Origin: Streptomyces canus
Lineage (GTDB): Bacteria; Actinomycetota; Actinomycetes; Streptomycetales; Streptomycetaceae
NCBI RefSeq assembly: GCF_041435015.1
Contig: NZ_CP107989.1
Coordinates: 8,742,001 to 8,806,000, forward strand
Direction: 5' to 3'
DNA length: 64,000 nt
Of this stretch, positions 46,322 through 55,170 are shown piece by piece (within the stretch, counting starts at the first letter, position 1; every line of letters begins with the position of its first letter). A program made the translations under genes and the position numbers. The notes under the pieces are model-generated. The model was not told the origin of the DNA and searched no databases. It was given only the letters and a program-made list of their open reading frames with translations.

Positions 46322-47473
46322 CTATGCGCGCCCCAAATGCCGCATGGCCAGGGCCAGTTGCAGTCTGAGTCGGCCCTGCGGGGTACGGATGGGCCACCCG
46401 AGCAGCGCCTCGGCGTGGCCCAACCGGTCCTGGAGCGTGGAGTGGTGGACGTTGACCTCGACGGCGGCTGCCCGCAGGCTCGCCGTCGAGGCGACCGCGT
46501 GCAACGTCGTCAGCATCCAGGGCGCGTCCGCGACCGCCGCATCCAGCGCCCGCACATCGGGCGGCGGATCGGCCCCCGGCGCGACAAGCTCGGCGAGCAG
46601 CCCGATACCGCCGAGCTCATCGGCGTACACGACCCGGGGGCCGGGAGCGTTCGGGGTGCCGTCGGCGGTGAAACGAAGCGCGGTCCGGGCGGCGGCCCAG
46701 GAGCCCGGCAGTTCGAGCAGGGGCACGGCCGGGCCGACACCGACCCGGCCCGGCGGGAGGGCGGTGCCGGCGGATCCGGCGTCGAGGTGCGCCGGTCCCG
46801 GGTCCGCGGTGGCGGATCCGGCGTGGGTCGGTGCGGTGCCCCGGGCCGGTACCGGTGCCGGCCCGGGGGTGGACGGCCGGGCGTGCGGGTGGATCGGCCC
46901 GCGCCGGGCGGAGGCGTTCACGATGCGGGGCGGGCCGTCGAACGGCGCGGCCACGCGGGCCCGGGTGGCCGGGTCCAGGCCCAGCTGCCGGGCCGCGTGC
47001 AGCCGTACCTGCTCGGGTGCGGTGGCGTCGAGGAGGGTTTCCACGAGCGCCGGGTCGTCGGCGTGGGCCGTCGGTGCGCGGCCACGGGTGCGGTCGAGGA
47101 CGACGCGGATGGCAGCCGCCGCCCGTTCGAGGATCACCGAGTCGACGACGCTGGGTGCCCCCGCCCGCTCCAGCCACAGCGCCGGAGCACCGTCCGGCGA
47201 CAGCGCGGCGGACGGCCACGCGGGGTCGGGAGGCTGGTCCGTGTCCCGGCGGTGCCCATCGGTCTCGACCCGCAGACGTACCCGCCGCCCGGCGTCGGCG
47301 AGCCGCGCCGGACACCCTGCCAGCACGGCGACCCCGCGCACCATCGCCTCAAGACCGGCCCGGTGCTCGGCCAGCCGGTCGAAGTAGGCGATGACCCGGA
47401 CGGCGGCGCCGGCATCCGGATCCAGTGCGGTCAGCCGCCCCGCCAGCTCTTTCATGGCCCCATGGTGCGCCAT
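46322..47473 (-). CDS. PucR/CdaR-like helix-turn-helix regulator
   Basis: A 383-aa regulator. The C-terminal 60 residues are the PucR-type HTH: TASLRAAAVEVNVHHSTLQD, then RLGHAEALLGWPIRT and LRLQLALAMRHL. The central region is proline/alanine-rich and weakly conserved, and the N-terminus has no clear ligand-binding motif. It lies about 230 bases downstream of, and on the same strand as, the HSL-type esterase. The start is ATG 47473 or 47455; neither has a strong ribosome site. Confidence 0.65.
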   Translation of the reverse strand: MAHHGAMKELAGRLTALDPDAGAAVRVIAYFDRLAEHRAGLEAMVRGVAVLAGCPARLADAGRRVRLRVETDGHRRDTDQPPDPAWPSAALSPDGAPALWLERAGAPSVVDSVILERAAAAIRVVLDRTRGRAPTAHADDPALVETLLDATAPEQVRLHAARQLGLDPATRARVAAPFDGPPRIVNASARRGPIHPHARPSTPGPAPVPARGTAPTHAGSATADPGPAHLDAGSAGTALPPGRVGVGPAVPLLELPGSWAAARTALRFTADGTPNAPGPRVVYADELGGIGLLAELVAPGADPPPDVRALDAAVADAPWMLTTLHAVASTASLRAAAVEVNVHHSTLQDRLGHAEALLGWPIRTPQGRLRLQLALAMRHLGRA

Positions 47474-47704
47474 GGGGCCACGTTTCGTGGAGTGTGTGCG
47501 CTCACAGGTCGCGGGGGGGAGTGCGGCACGGGCCGCCTCCCCCGCGCGACCGCCGCGTACGCGCCCCTGAAGGGGCGCGGGGAACTGCGCGACCAACCCC
47601 CTCCGCAACCCGCGGCGAAAGAAACCGCCTCCCCCACCACGCGTTGGCAGGCGGGTGCGCGGAGGCAGCCGCGCGTCAGCCTCACCCCCCGGTACCCGGC
47701 CCCG

Positions 47705-48679
47705 TCAGTCTGCGAGGAGCCTGCGCAGCCACGCCACCTGGGCCGCCTGGCATGCCTGGGAGAGGACCGCCTGCGGGGCGAAGCTTTCGAAGCCGTGGAA
47801 GCCGCCCGGCCACACGTGCAGTTCGGCGGCACCGCCGGCCTGCCACAGGCGGGTGGCGTAGGCGACGACCTCGTCGCGGAACGTCTCGGCCGAGCCGACA
47901 TCGAGGAAGGCCGGGGGCAGCCCGGACAGGTCCTCCGCGCGAGCCGGGGCGGCGTACGGGGAGACGTCCGGGCCGCCGCGCCGCTCACCCAGCAGCGCGG
48001 TCCAGCCGGTGTCGTTTGCCGTGCGGTCCCACGCGCCGAGGCCCTCCATCTGGTACACGGAGGGGGTGTCGTTGCGGTCGTCGAGCATCGGGCACATCAG
48101 CATCTGGCCGACGGGGCGCGGACCCTTGCGGTCCCTGAGGAGCAGGGCCAGCGCGGCCGTCAGGCCACCGCCCGCGCTGGCCCCCGTGATGACGATCCGC
48201 TCGGCGTCGGCGCCGATCTCCTCGGCGTGGTCGGCGATCCACAGCAGCCCGGCGTACACGTCGTCGATGGGCGCCGGGTACGGGTTCTCCGGTGCCAGGC
48301 GGTACTCGACGGACACCACGACCGCGCCCAGCTCATTGGCCCAGCGCAGCGGGGCGTCCACGCCGACGCGGTTGTTGCCGAGCACCATGCCGCCGCCGTG
48401 GACGTGGTAGATCACGGGCAGCGGACCGTCCGTCGCCGGATCGACCGGCCGGCAGATCAGCAGCGAGATGTCGGGCGCGTTCTCGGGACCCGGCACGACC
48501 CGGTCCTCGACCTCGAACGCCCCGCCCAAGGTCAGGTCCATGTCCGCCCACATCTCTATACCGGGACCGTTACGGGTGGCTTCGATCTCGTCCATGGTCA
48601 GCTGGGTCAGCAACGTGTCCTTGATCATCTCCAGGGCGGCGGCGAGTTCCGGGTCGAACGGGGGCGGCGTGAGCGTCAT
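47705..48679 (-). CDS. HSL-family alpha/beta hydrolase (esterase/lipase)
   Basis: A 324-aa cytosolic esterase of the GDXG/HSL group. YHVHGGGMVL gives the oxyanion hole, VVSVEYRLAPENPYPAPIDD follows, the nucleophile serine is in ITGASAGGGL, the acid in FLDVGSAETFRDE, and the histidine in PGGFHGFE. It would hydrolyse short-chain esters of acyclic or aromatic alcohols. The gene stands on the minus strand before the PucR-type regulator. Start ATG 48679 with AGGAG upstream. Confidence 0.9.
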   Translation of the reverse strand: MTLTPPPFDPELAAALEMIKDTLLTQLTMDEIEATRNGPGIEMWADMDLTLGGAFEVEDRVVPGPENAPDISLLICRPVDPATDGPLPVIYHVHGGGMVLGNNRVGVDAPLRWANELGAVVVSVEYRLAPENPYPAPIDDVYAGLLWIADHAEEIGADAERIVITGASAGGGLTAALALLLRDRKGPRPVGQMLMCPMLDDRNDTPSVYQMEGLGAWDRTANDTGWTALLGERRGGPDVSPYAAPARAEDLSGLPPAFLDVGSAETFRDEVVAYATRLWQAGGAAELHVWPGGFHGFESFAPQAVLSQACQAAQVAWLRRLLAD

Positions 48680-48905
48680 TGCCTGTGCTCCTCATGCTGC
48701 GTGTGGCGGATCGTACGGCGATGATCCGCGCGTCCGCAGGTTCCGGCCCGCCGCCGTACGGCGGGACTTGCCCGCCGTTTGGCGGGTAGCGCGGATGTAA
48801 GTGGTCATCTCGGGAGACGAGGAGGCCGTTTTGCTCCTCTAAAAGTACCTATTCGTTCTGCCGTAGACATGCCATGTTTCGCAGAGGACCGGGCGCGATA
48901 CAAAG

Positions 48906-49364
48906 GTGCCGCGCAGGTTCAGGTACGGCGCATACGGCTACGAAGGCGTCACCTGCGTCGTCGCCTCCGGCAGCAGCACATCGGCCACCGCCAGCGGGCA
49001 GACCCTCGTGGTCGCCAGGGCCATCAAAGTGCTGCTGACCAAGCTCGGCCGGTGTGAGACGTCCAGCGACCGGAACTCCCAGTCTCCGCAGGCTACTCTC
49101 GCGGACCTCGCGGACCTCGCGGACCTCGCGGACCTCGCGGACCTCGCGGACCTCGCGGCCGAGTACGCCACCCTGCTCAGCCGCCACGCCCCGCGGCACC
49201 GGGCGATGCATGGCCGCTCCAGCCGCGACCTGAAGGTCTCCGGCGCCGACTGTCAGCCGTCCACCCGCGCACTGATCGCCCGGCGGAACGGCAGCACCTC
49301 CTCACCTTGGCACAGACCCTTCCGGCAACCGGCCACGTCGCTCCTGTCCCGGTCGGCGGCCTGA
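48906..49364 (+). other. Uncertain ORF with LAD repeats
   Basis: A 152-residue open frame (RRFRYGAYGYEGVTCVVASG, then six LAD triplets, then EYATLLSRHAPRHRAMHG). No family is recognised, there is no ribosome site, and the second half lacks structure. It may be a scrambled remnant. The 9-base repeat inside is real. Confidence 0.2.
49098..49158 (+). repeat. 9-bp tandem repeat (CTCGCGGAC)
   Basis: Six perfect copies from 49098 to 49151 and an imperfect seventh (CTCGCGGCC). The unit length is a multiple of three, so copy-number change would keep any frame. In the plus frame it encodes Leu-Ala-Asp. Confidence 0.9.
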
Positions 49365-49424
49365 TCCAGCACTGAGGCATCGCCAACATCTGCCTGGCCT
49401 GCTTGCCCCGGTGACGTTCGTGAG

Positions 49425-49510
49425 AGCCGGAGATCGGCGCGCTCCCCGTGTTGGTGATCGTCACGTCGGCGTTGAAGCCGCCGTTCCAGCGGTAGGTGAC
49501 CCGGTAGCTG
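49425..49510 (-). pseudogene. CBM2-type cellulose-binding domain remnant
   Basis: On the minus strand YRVTYRWNGGFNADVTITNT, then GSAPISG, matches the first third of the CBM2 fold. The remainder is absent and no enzyme is attached. Confidence 0.45.
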
Positions 49511-49541
49511 TCAATCCCCTGGTTTGACCAGGGGTTGACAG
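49508..49541. repeat. Strong hairpin next to integrase remnant
   Basis: CTGTCAATCCCCTGGT pairs with ACCAGGGGTTGACAG over 15 base pairs with one bulged T and a 3-base loop. No T tract follows, so it is not a classical terminator. Its position between the CBM2 remnant and an integrase remnant would also suit a recombination site. Confidence 0.45.
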
Positions 49542-49610
49542 ATCTGCTGTGGCTGCCGCGGAAGGTGCCGATACACCGTCGCACGGCCGTGACCTGCATA
49601 AATTCATGGG

Positions 49611-50147
49611 GTGCAGGACTTTGAAACCGCCCTGCTCCTCAACCTGAAGGGCGGGGTGGTCACGGCGGGGAAGGAGTGGACGAATGACGGTGCCGTTCAC
49701 GAGGTCCACTCACTGAAGCGACGGGCGGCCAAGGCGACGAGGCTCGTGCCCGTCCCGCCTGTGCTGGTGCGCATGCTGCGCGAGCACATAGAGAGTTTCG
49801 GTGTCGCGCCCGATGGACGTCTGTTCCGCAATGCAGCGGGAAACTACGTCGATCCTTCCGCGTACGGCATCACATGGGGACGTGCGCGTGAGGCCGCACC
49901 GACTCTCGATGAACACGCCCTTGAGCTTGCGAAACGCCCCTACGACCTGCGCCACGCAGGAATCTCATTCTGGCTTGCCTCCGGTGTCGACCCGGCAGAG
50001 TGTGCGCGCCGCGCCGGACAAAGCATCCAGGTTCTCTTCCGCTACTACGCCAAGTTTCTGGCCGAGGCACGGAACCATGCCAACAGCCTGATCGAGGAGT
50101 CGATGCGAAGGTGGGTGGGGCAGGACGGCAGTGCAGAGGACGCATGA
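49611..50147 (+). pseudogene. Tyrosine recombinase (integrase), C-terminal part
   Basis: About 178 residues: TRLVPVPPVLVRMLREHIES, RLFRNAAGNY, KRPYDLRHAGISFWLASGVD with the R-H-x-x box, and RRAGQSIQVLFRYYAKFL with the catalytic tyrosine. The N-terminal DNA-binding region and the first catalytic arginine are missing; GTG 49611 is only an internal codon. No tRNA or att site was recognised next to it. It ends at 50147, and a terminator follows. Confidence 0.65.
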
Positions 50148-50260
50148 ACCGAGCCATGGCCCGGAAATGCCCCGGAGCGGCTGGTCAGAGGTGGGATAGC
50201 AGTGGGACATATCAGGAGTTACTCTGCACTTCACCCCGTGGCTTAGACGCAGGCCGGGAA

Positions 50261-50302
50261 GGGCGCCTGTCAGGTGAAATGCCTGGTCAGGCGCCCTTTT
50301 TT
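50261..50302. terminator. Rho-independent terminator between integrase and aldehyde dehydrogenase
   Basis: GGGCGCCTG at 50261-50269 pairs with CAGGCGCCC at 50288-50296, and a TTTTTT run follows at 50297-50302. It would stop plus-strand transcription; the stem may also serve the converging aldehyde dehydrogenase gene. Confidence 0.8.
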
Positions 50303-50307
50303 GGCGT

Positions 50308-51831
50308 CTAGAAGAAGCCCAGTTTCTTCGGCGAGTACGACACCAGAAGATTCTTCGTCTGCTGATAGTGCTCCAGCATCATCTTGTGCGTCTCCCGCCC
50401 GATCCCCGACTGCTTGTACCCGCCGAACGCGGCGTGCGCCGGGTACGCGTGGTAGCAGTTGGTCCAGACGCGGCCCGCCTGGATCGCCCGACCTGCCCGG
50501 TACGCCGTGTTCATGTCCCGGGTCCACACGCCCGCCCCGAGCCCGTACAGCGTGTCGTTGGCGATCTTCAGGGCGTCGTCGAAGTCGTCGAAGGAGGTCA
50601 CCGAGACGACGGGGCCGAAGATCTCCTCCTGGAAGATCCGCATACGGTTGTCGCCCTCGAAGATCGTCGGCTGGACGTAGTAGCCGCCCTTCAACTCGCC
50701 GTCGTACTCGATGCGTTCGCCGCCGGTGAGGACTTTCGCACCCTCCTGCCGGCCGACGTCCAGGTAGGAGAGGATCTTCTCCAGCTGGTCGTTGGAGGCC
50801 TGGGCGCCGATCATCGTGCCGGTGTCGAGGGGATGGCCCGGCTTGATGAGCTCGGTGCGGGCGACGGCGGCCTCGAGGAACTCGGCGTAGTTGCCGCGCT
50901 GGATCAGTGCCCGGGAGGGGCAGGTGCAGACCTCGCCCTGGTTGAGGGCGAACATCGTGAACCCTTCGAGCGCCTTGTCACGGAAGTCGTCGTCCCGGGC
51001 CCAGACGTCGTCGAAGAAGATGTTCGGTGACTTGCCACCGAGTTCGAGGGTCACCGGCTTGATGTTCTCCGAGGCGTACTGCATGATCAGCCGCCCCGTG
51101 GTGGTCTCGCCGGTGAACGCCACCTTGGCCACCCGCGGACTGGACGCGAGCGGCTTGCCCGCCTCCACACCGAAGCCGTTGACGATGTTCACCACGCCCG
51201 GCGGCAGCAGGTCCGCGATCAGGCTCATCCAGTAGTGAAGGGAGGCCGGGGTCTGCTCGGCGGGCTTGATGACGACCGCGTTGCCCGCCGCGAGAGCCGG
51301 GGCCAGCTTCCACACCGCCATCAGGATCGGGAAGTTCCACGGGATGATCTGCGCGACGACACCGAGCGGCTCATGGAAGTGGTAGGCCACCGTGTCGTCG
51401 TCGATCTCGCCCAGCGAACCCTCCTGCGCGCGGATCGCCCCCGCGAAGTACCGGAAGTGGTCGATCGCGAGGGGGATGTCGGCCGCCAGCGTCTCCCGCA
51501 CCGGCTTGCCGTTCTCCCAGCTCTCGGCGACCGCCAGCTTTTCGAGGTTCGCCTCCATGCGGTCGGCGATCTTCAGCAGGATGTCGGACCGCTCGGTCAC
51601 CGAGGTACGGCCCCATCCCGGAGCGGCGGCGTGCGCGGCGTCCAGCGCCCGCTCCACGTCCTCCGCGGTGCCCCGCGCGACCTCGGTGAACGGCTGCCCG
51701 TTCACCGGGGACGGGTTCTCGAAGTACTGCCCGCGCACCGGCGGCACGTACTCGCCACCGATGAAGTGGTCGTAGCGCGCCTGGTAGGAGACGATCGCGC
51801 CCTCGGTGCCGGGTGCCGCGTAACGGGTCAT
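50308..51831 (-). CDS. Aldehyde dehydrogenase (NAD+, acetaldehyde/ExaC type)
   Basis: A 507-aa enzyme that oxidises aldehydes to acids. [20 protein letters not shown], then [12 protein letters not shown] with the general-base Glu ([13 protein letters not shown]), the catalytic Cys in [11 protein letters not shown], and [10 protein letters not shown] near the end. The second cysteine beside the nucleophile and the [20 protein letters not shown] end are typical of the ExaC/AcoD group for acetaldehyde and chloroacetaldehyde. The regulator gene 55 bases upstream on the same strand is of the type that controls such dehydrogenases. Confidence 0.9.
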   Translation of the reverse strand: MTRYAAPGTEGAIVSYQARYDHFIGGEYVPPVRGQYFENPSPVNGQPFTEVARGTAEDVERALDAAHAAAPGWGRTSVTERSDILLKIADRMEANLEKLAVAESWENGKPVRETLAADIPLAIDHFRYFAGAIRAQEGSLGEIDDDTVAYHFHEPLGVVAQIIPWNFPILMAVWKLAPALAAGNAVVIKPAEQTPASLHYWMSLIADLLPPGVVNIVNGFGVEAGKPLASSPRVAKVAFTGETTTGRLIMQYASENIKPVTLELGGKSPNIFFDDVWARDDDFRDKALEGFTMFALNQGEVCTCPSRALIQRGNYAEFLEAAVARTELIKPGHPLDTGTMIGAQASNDQLEKILSYLDVGRQEGAKVLTGGERIEYDGELKGGYYVQPTIFEGDNRMRIFQEEIFGPVVSVTSFDDFDDALKIANDTLYGLGAGVWTRDMNTAYRAGRAIQAGRVWTNCYHAYPAHAAFGGYKQSGIGRETHKMMLEHYQQTKNLLVSYSPKKLGFF

Positions 51832-51886
51832 GCTGGCCAGCCTCCTTCAGCAGCGCTGCCCGCCGTTGGGCAGCTCTGGCGTGAGG

Positions 51887-53167
51887 CTAGGAGCGGGGAC
51901 GTTGCAACCACGTTGCCGTCGGCGCGGCCAGCTCGGACTCCAGCGCGGCCAGCCGGGCCCGGACGCTCGCCGTGGGCCGCACGGCGGCGAGGGCCCGCCA
52001 CACGTCGACGTCGTCCTCGCCCCACGGCGCGTGTGCCCATTCCGACAGCAGGTCCGGGTCGCGTCCGGTGACCAGCGCCGTCCGCAGCCCGTCGGCGATC
52101 CGGCGCCTGAGCCTGACCACCGCCGGTGCCTGTGAGGCCGGCAGCAGTGGACCGGTGTATCCGCGCGCCGCCGCGCTGACCGCCCCGCTCTCCAGCCGCC
52201 TCTCCACGACGGCCACGTCCGACTCGACCCGCACGGTCAGCCGGTACGGCCGCGACGACAGCAGCCCCGGCCCCAGCACCCTGCGCAGCCGGGCCAGTTC
52301 GGCCCGCAGCGTCACCGGTGTCACCGACTCGTCCTCGTAGAGCGCGCACAGCAGCTCGTCCCCGGTCAGACCCTCCGGGTGCCGGGACAGCAGCACCAGG
52401 ATCTCGCTGTGCCGGCGGCTGAGCCTGACCCTCCGGCCGGCGCCGACCAGCAGTGCCTCGTCCCGGCCCAGTGCACTCAGTTCAGACGTGTCGGTGGCGG
52501 GCTGCTGCGGGAGGAGCAGCGCCAGCTGCGACTCGGCGGCCCGCGCGACCGCCTGGACGAAGCCCAGGCTGTGCGGATGCGCGAGCCCGTCCCCGCCGGT
52601 GATGTCCACGGCCCCCAGGACCCGCCCGGTCCGTGGATCGTGCACCGGCGCCGCCGCGCAGGTCCACGGCTGCACCCGGCGGATGAAGTGCTCCGCCGCG
52701 AACACCTGCACCGGCCGGTCCACTGCGACCGCGGTACCCGGCGCGTTCGTCCCGACAGCGGTCTCCGCCCACCGCGCGCCCGGCACGAAGTTCATCCACT
52801 CCGCCTGTCGCCGGGTCCTCGTATGACCCTCGACCCAGAGCAGCCTTCCGTGCTCGTCGCACACCGCGAGCAGATGCTCCCCGTCGGAGGCGAAGGTCCC
52901 CATCAGCTCACGGAACAGCGGCATGACCCGTGCCAGCGGGTGCTCGGCCCGATACGAGCCGAGGTCCCCGTCGCTCAGTTCGACGCTCGCGGTCCCGTCG
53001 GGCCCGACACCGGCCCGCGCGGAACGCTGCCACGAGTCGGCCACCACCGGGCGCACCGGCCGCTGCACCGTGCCCGCCTCGGTGAACGTCTCGTGTGCGC
53101 GCCGCAGCAGCCGGACATGTTCGGCAGGGTCGGCCCCCGGTTCCAGGGCCACCCATGGATCGGTCAA
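51887..53167 (-). CDS. GAF-domain transcriptional regulator (AcoR-like, without AAA+ domain)
   Basis: A 426-aa regulator. The N-terminal part (ADSWQRSARAGVGPDG) is the usual opening of AcoR-type activators. The GAF domain at about 70-215 contains WAETAVGTNAPGTAVAVDRP and GRVLGAVDITGGDG. Instead of an AAA+ and Fis domain, a winged-helix-like region follows (RRVRLSRRHSEILVLLSRHP, VTPVTLRAELARLRRVLGPG). The start is TTG 53167, with GGAGG 5 bases upstream and homology beginning at TDPWVALEPGADP; the open frame to 53581 is not supported. It probably regulates the adjacent aldehyde dehydrogenase. Confidence 0.8.
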   Translation of the reverse strand: MTDPWVALEPGADPAEHVRLLRRAHETFTEAGTVQRPVRPVVADSWQRSARAGVGPDGTASVELSDGDLGSYRAEHPLARVMPLFRELMGTFASDGEHLLAVCDEHGRLLWVEGHTRTRRQAEWMNFVPGARWAETAVGTNAPGTAVAVDRPVQVFAAEHFIRRVQPWTCAAAPVHDPRTGRVLGAVDITGGDGLAHPHSLGFVQAVARAAESQLALLLPQQPATDTSELSALGRDEALLVGAGRRVRLSRRHSEILVLLSRHPEGLTGDELLCALYEDESVTPVTLRAELARLRRVLGPGLLSSRPYRLTVRVESDVAVVERRLESGAVSAAARGYTGPLLPASQAPAVVRLRRRIADGLRTALVTGRDPDLLSEWAHAPWGEDDVDVWRALAAVRPTASVRARLAALESELAAPTATWLQRPRS

Positions 53168-53264
53168 CTCGGCCTCCCGGAGCGCGACGCGGCTGCGACC
53201 ATCGTCACTCCGGGTGCGCGCGCAAACAACCTCCTCGACCGGCCTCACTCGAACGATGCGCGGC

Positions 53265-53864
53265 TCACACGGCTTCGACCATGCGCAAGTAGCGCTGCCA
53301 GTCCCAGTACGCCCCCGGGTCGCTGTGGTCGGTGCCCGGCACCTCGTAGTGCCCGATGATGTGCGCGCGGTCCCTGGGGATGCCGTATCTCCCGCAGATC
53401 CCCGCCGTGAGCTTCGCGGACTCCTGGTAGAGGGCCTCGGTGAAGTAGGCGGGCTTGTCCACCCATCCCTCGTGCTCGATGCCGATGCTGCTGGTGTTGT
53501 AGTCCCAGTTCCCGGCATGCCAGGCGATGTCCGCCTCCCGCACGCACTGCGCGATGTGCCCGTCGGCCGATCGCACGACATAGTGCGCGGACACCTTCTT
53601 CGCCGGGTTCTGGAAGATAGCCAGGGTGCCGGTGTAGTCGGTCTGCGTGACGTGGATGATCACCCGGTCCACCCGGTGGGACCAGGGGCGCTCCGCCGCC
53701 GTGAAGTTGGACGGGTTGGCCGGCTGCCACTCCGCGAGCGGGTGGTCGACGGGTTGCGGGGCCGCCCCGGCCTGGGCTTCGGGAAGCAGCGCGTACGGTA
53801 CGGCGGCCAGGACGGCCCCCTTCAGCAACCGCCGTCTGCCGAGCAGCGGTCTGGCGCGTTCCAT
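53265..53864 (-). CDS. N-acetylmuramoyl-L-alanine amidase (Tat-exported, Amidase_2)
   Basis: A 199-aa exported peptidoglycan amidase. The signal has GRRRLLKGAVLAAVPYALL. The Amidase_2/PGRP fold shows VDRVIIHVTQTDYTG with the first zinc histidine, VSAHYVVRSADGHIAQCV, YNTSSIGIEHEGW, and IIGHYEVPGTDHSDPG with the second histidine and the ligand near the end. It would cleave the bond between muramic acid and the stem peptide. It is a stand-alone gene between the GAF regulator and acetamidase, all on the minus strand. Confidence 0.9.
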   Translation of the reverse strand: MERARPLLGRRRLLKGAVLAAVPYALLPEAQAGAAPQPVDHPLAEWQPANPSNFTAAERPWSHRVDRVIIHVTQTDYTGTLAIFQNPAKKVSAHYVVRSADGHIAQCVREADIAWHAGNWDYNTSSIGIEHEGWVDKPAYFTEALYQESAKLTAGICGRYGIPRDRAHIIGHYEVPGTDHSDPGAYWDWQRYLRMVEAV

Positions 53865-53893
53865 GAATCAAGTCCCTTTCTTCTCAGCGGTGT

Positions 53894-54907
53894 TCAGCCA
53901 AGCAGGGCCACCGCGGTCTCACGAAGCCGGTCATGTACTCCGCGGTGAGTCTCGCGCGCCGGCAGCCATTCCTTGCGGATCTTCGCCACGCAGGTGTAGT
54001 TGGTGTCGCACACGTTGGCCAACGGCGACTCCACCGCTTGGGTGGCGAACTGGTACGCGTCCAGTTCGCTGAACCCGTAGTCGCGCACCAGCCACTGCAC
54101 GAGGTCGAGCTGGGATATCCGGAACGCGTCCTCCAGCGGGCGTGCCGAACCGGTCGAGATGATGTGGGTGTCCGACTCGATGCGTGGCCAGGGCGTGGCG
54201 AGCCCCTTGAGCAGCTCGACGATCACCACGGTGTTCATCGCGCACTCGACGGCGACCCCGCAGGTCTCTCCCTCGCCCTGGCGGGCATGACCGTCGCCGA
54301 GGCTGAGCAGGGCGCCCTCCACATTGACCCCGAGGTAACAGGTGACACCCGCTCGCATCTCCGGTGTGTCCATGTTCCCGCCGTGCGCGTCGGGCACCAG
54401 TGCCGAACGCACCTCCAGATTGGCCGGTGCCACCCCCACGGTGCCGTGCATCGGGTCCATGGGCAGCTCGATCTCTATGTCACTGTCGCGCGCCCGGAAC
54501 AGTGCCGTGCGCCGGGTCCGGTCCAGCTGCCAGATCCACACGGTCTCGGGAAGCGGGGGCTGCAGCGTGGCGGTCGTGTGCGTCGAGGTGAGCGCGCCGA
54601 ACAGGGGGACCGTGGTGGACGCGGCCCAGTCCCGGGCCGGTTCGATCGACACGAAGTGCACGGCGACCGTGTCACCCGGCTCCGCTCCCTCGATGTGGAA
54701 GGGGCCGGTCTGCGGATTCAGGAAGGGGAACTCGCACACCTCTGACACCAGGTCCTTCTCGGACCGCACCCGCCCCGCGAAGCAGTCCTCCGTGTAGAGG
54801 TCGAGGACCGTGCCGGGCGCGATGTGGGCCACGGGCGGTGCGCCGCCGAACGTCCAGGCGTACTCGTCGGGTTCGGGCCGTACGGTCAGGATCCGGGGGT
54901 CGCTCAT
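53894..54907 (-). CDS. Acetamidase/formamidase family protein
   Basis: A 337-aa member of the FmdA/AmdA family, which hydrolyses short amides to ammonia and acid. Motifs are IAPGTVLDLYTEDCFAGRV, NPQTGPFHIEGAEPGDTVAV, MDPMHGTVGVAPA, AHGGNMDTPEMRAGVTCYLG and LLSLGDGHARQGEGE. The length is a little above the archaeal and fungal forms' core but normal for actinobacterial members. ATG 54907. No amide transporter or urea/amide regulator is next to it. Confidence 0.85.
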   Translation of the reverse strand: MSDPRILTVRPEPDEYAWTFGGAPPVAHIAPGTVLDLYTEDCFAGRVRSEKDLVSEVCEFPFLNPQTGPFHIEGAEPGDTVAVHFVSIEPARDWAASTTVPLFGALTSTHTTATLQPPLPETVWIWQLDRTRRTALFRARDSDIEIELPMDPMHGTVGVAPANLEVRSALVPDAHGGNMDTPEMRAGVTCYLGVNVEGALLSLGDGHARQGEGETCGVAVECAMNTVVIVELLKGLATPWPRIESDTHIISTGSARPLEDAFRISQLDLVQWLVRDYGFSELDAYQFATQAVESPLANVCDTNYTCVAKIRKEWLPARETHRGVHDRLRETAVALLG

Positions 54908-55140
54908 CGCTGTGCAGCTCCGTTCGGTGAGGGCTCGGCGAGGTGGACACCGGCGGTGTCGGCCACGTGTTCCGGGGGGCGCCGTATCGACGCGATCAGC
55001 ATCACGATCCCCACGTCACCCCCCGATTCCCGCCGTTCGAGGCCACCGGGGACCTCGCGTGAATCACGGTACGGTGCCTGCCGGTTGGGCAGGAGAGCGC
55101 TTGGTGTTTCGGTGGACAACCTTGGGGTTGTGGACAACTC

Positions 55141-55160
55141 CCTCACCCGATGGGGTGAGG
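55141..55160. terminator. Terminator-like hairpin after xylR
   Basis: CCTCACCC and GGGTGAGG form a perfect 8-bp stem with a 4-base loop, 10 bases after the xylR stop. No T tract is seen, as is frequent in Streptomyces. Confidence 0.5.
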
Positions 55161-55170
55161 TCGCCGCGGC

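Noticed and set aside
49541..50260. A tRNA gene or att site next to the integrase remnant
   Set aside because: I looked for a cloverleaf with TTC-type T-arm and CCA-like end near both integrase remnants and saw none.
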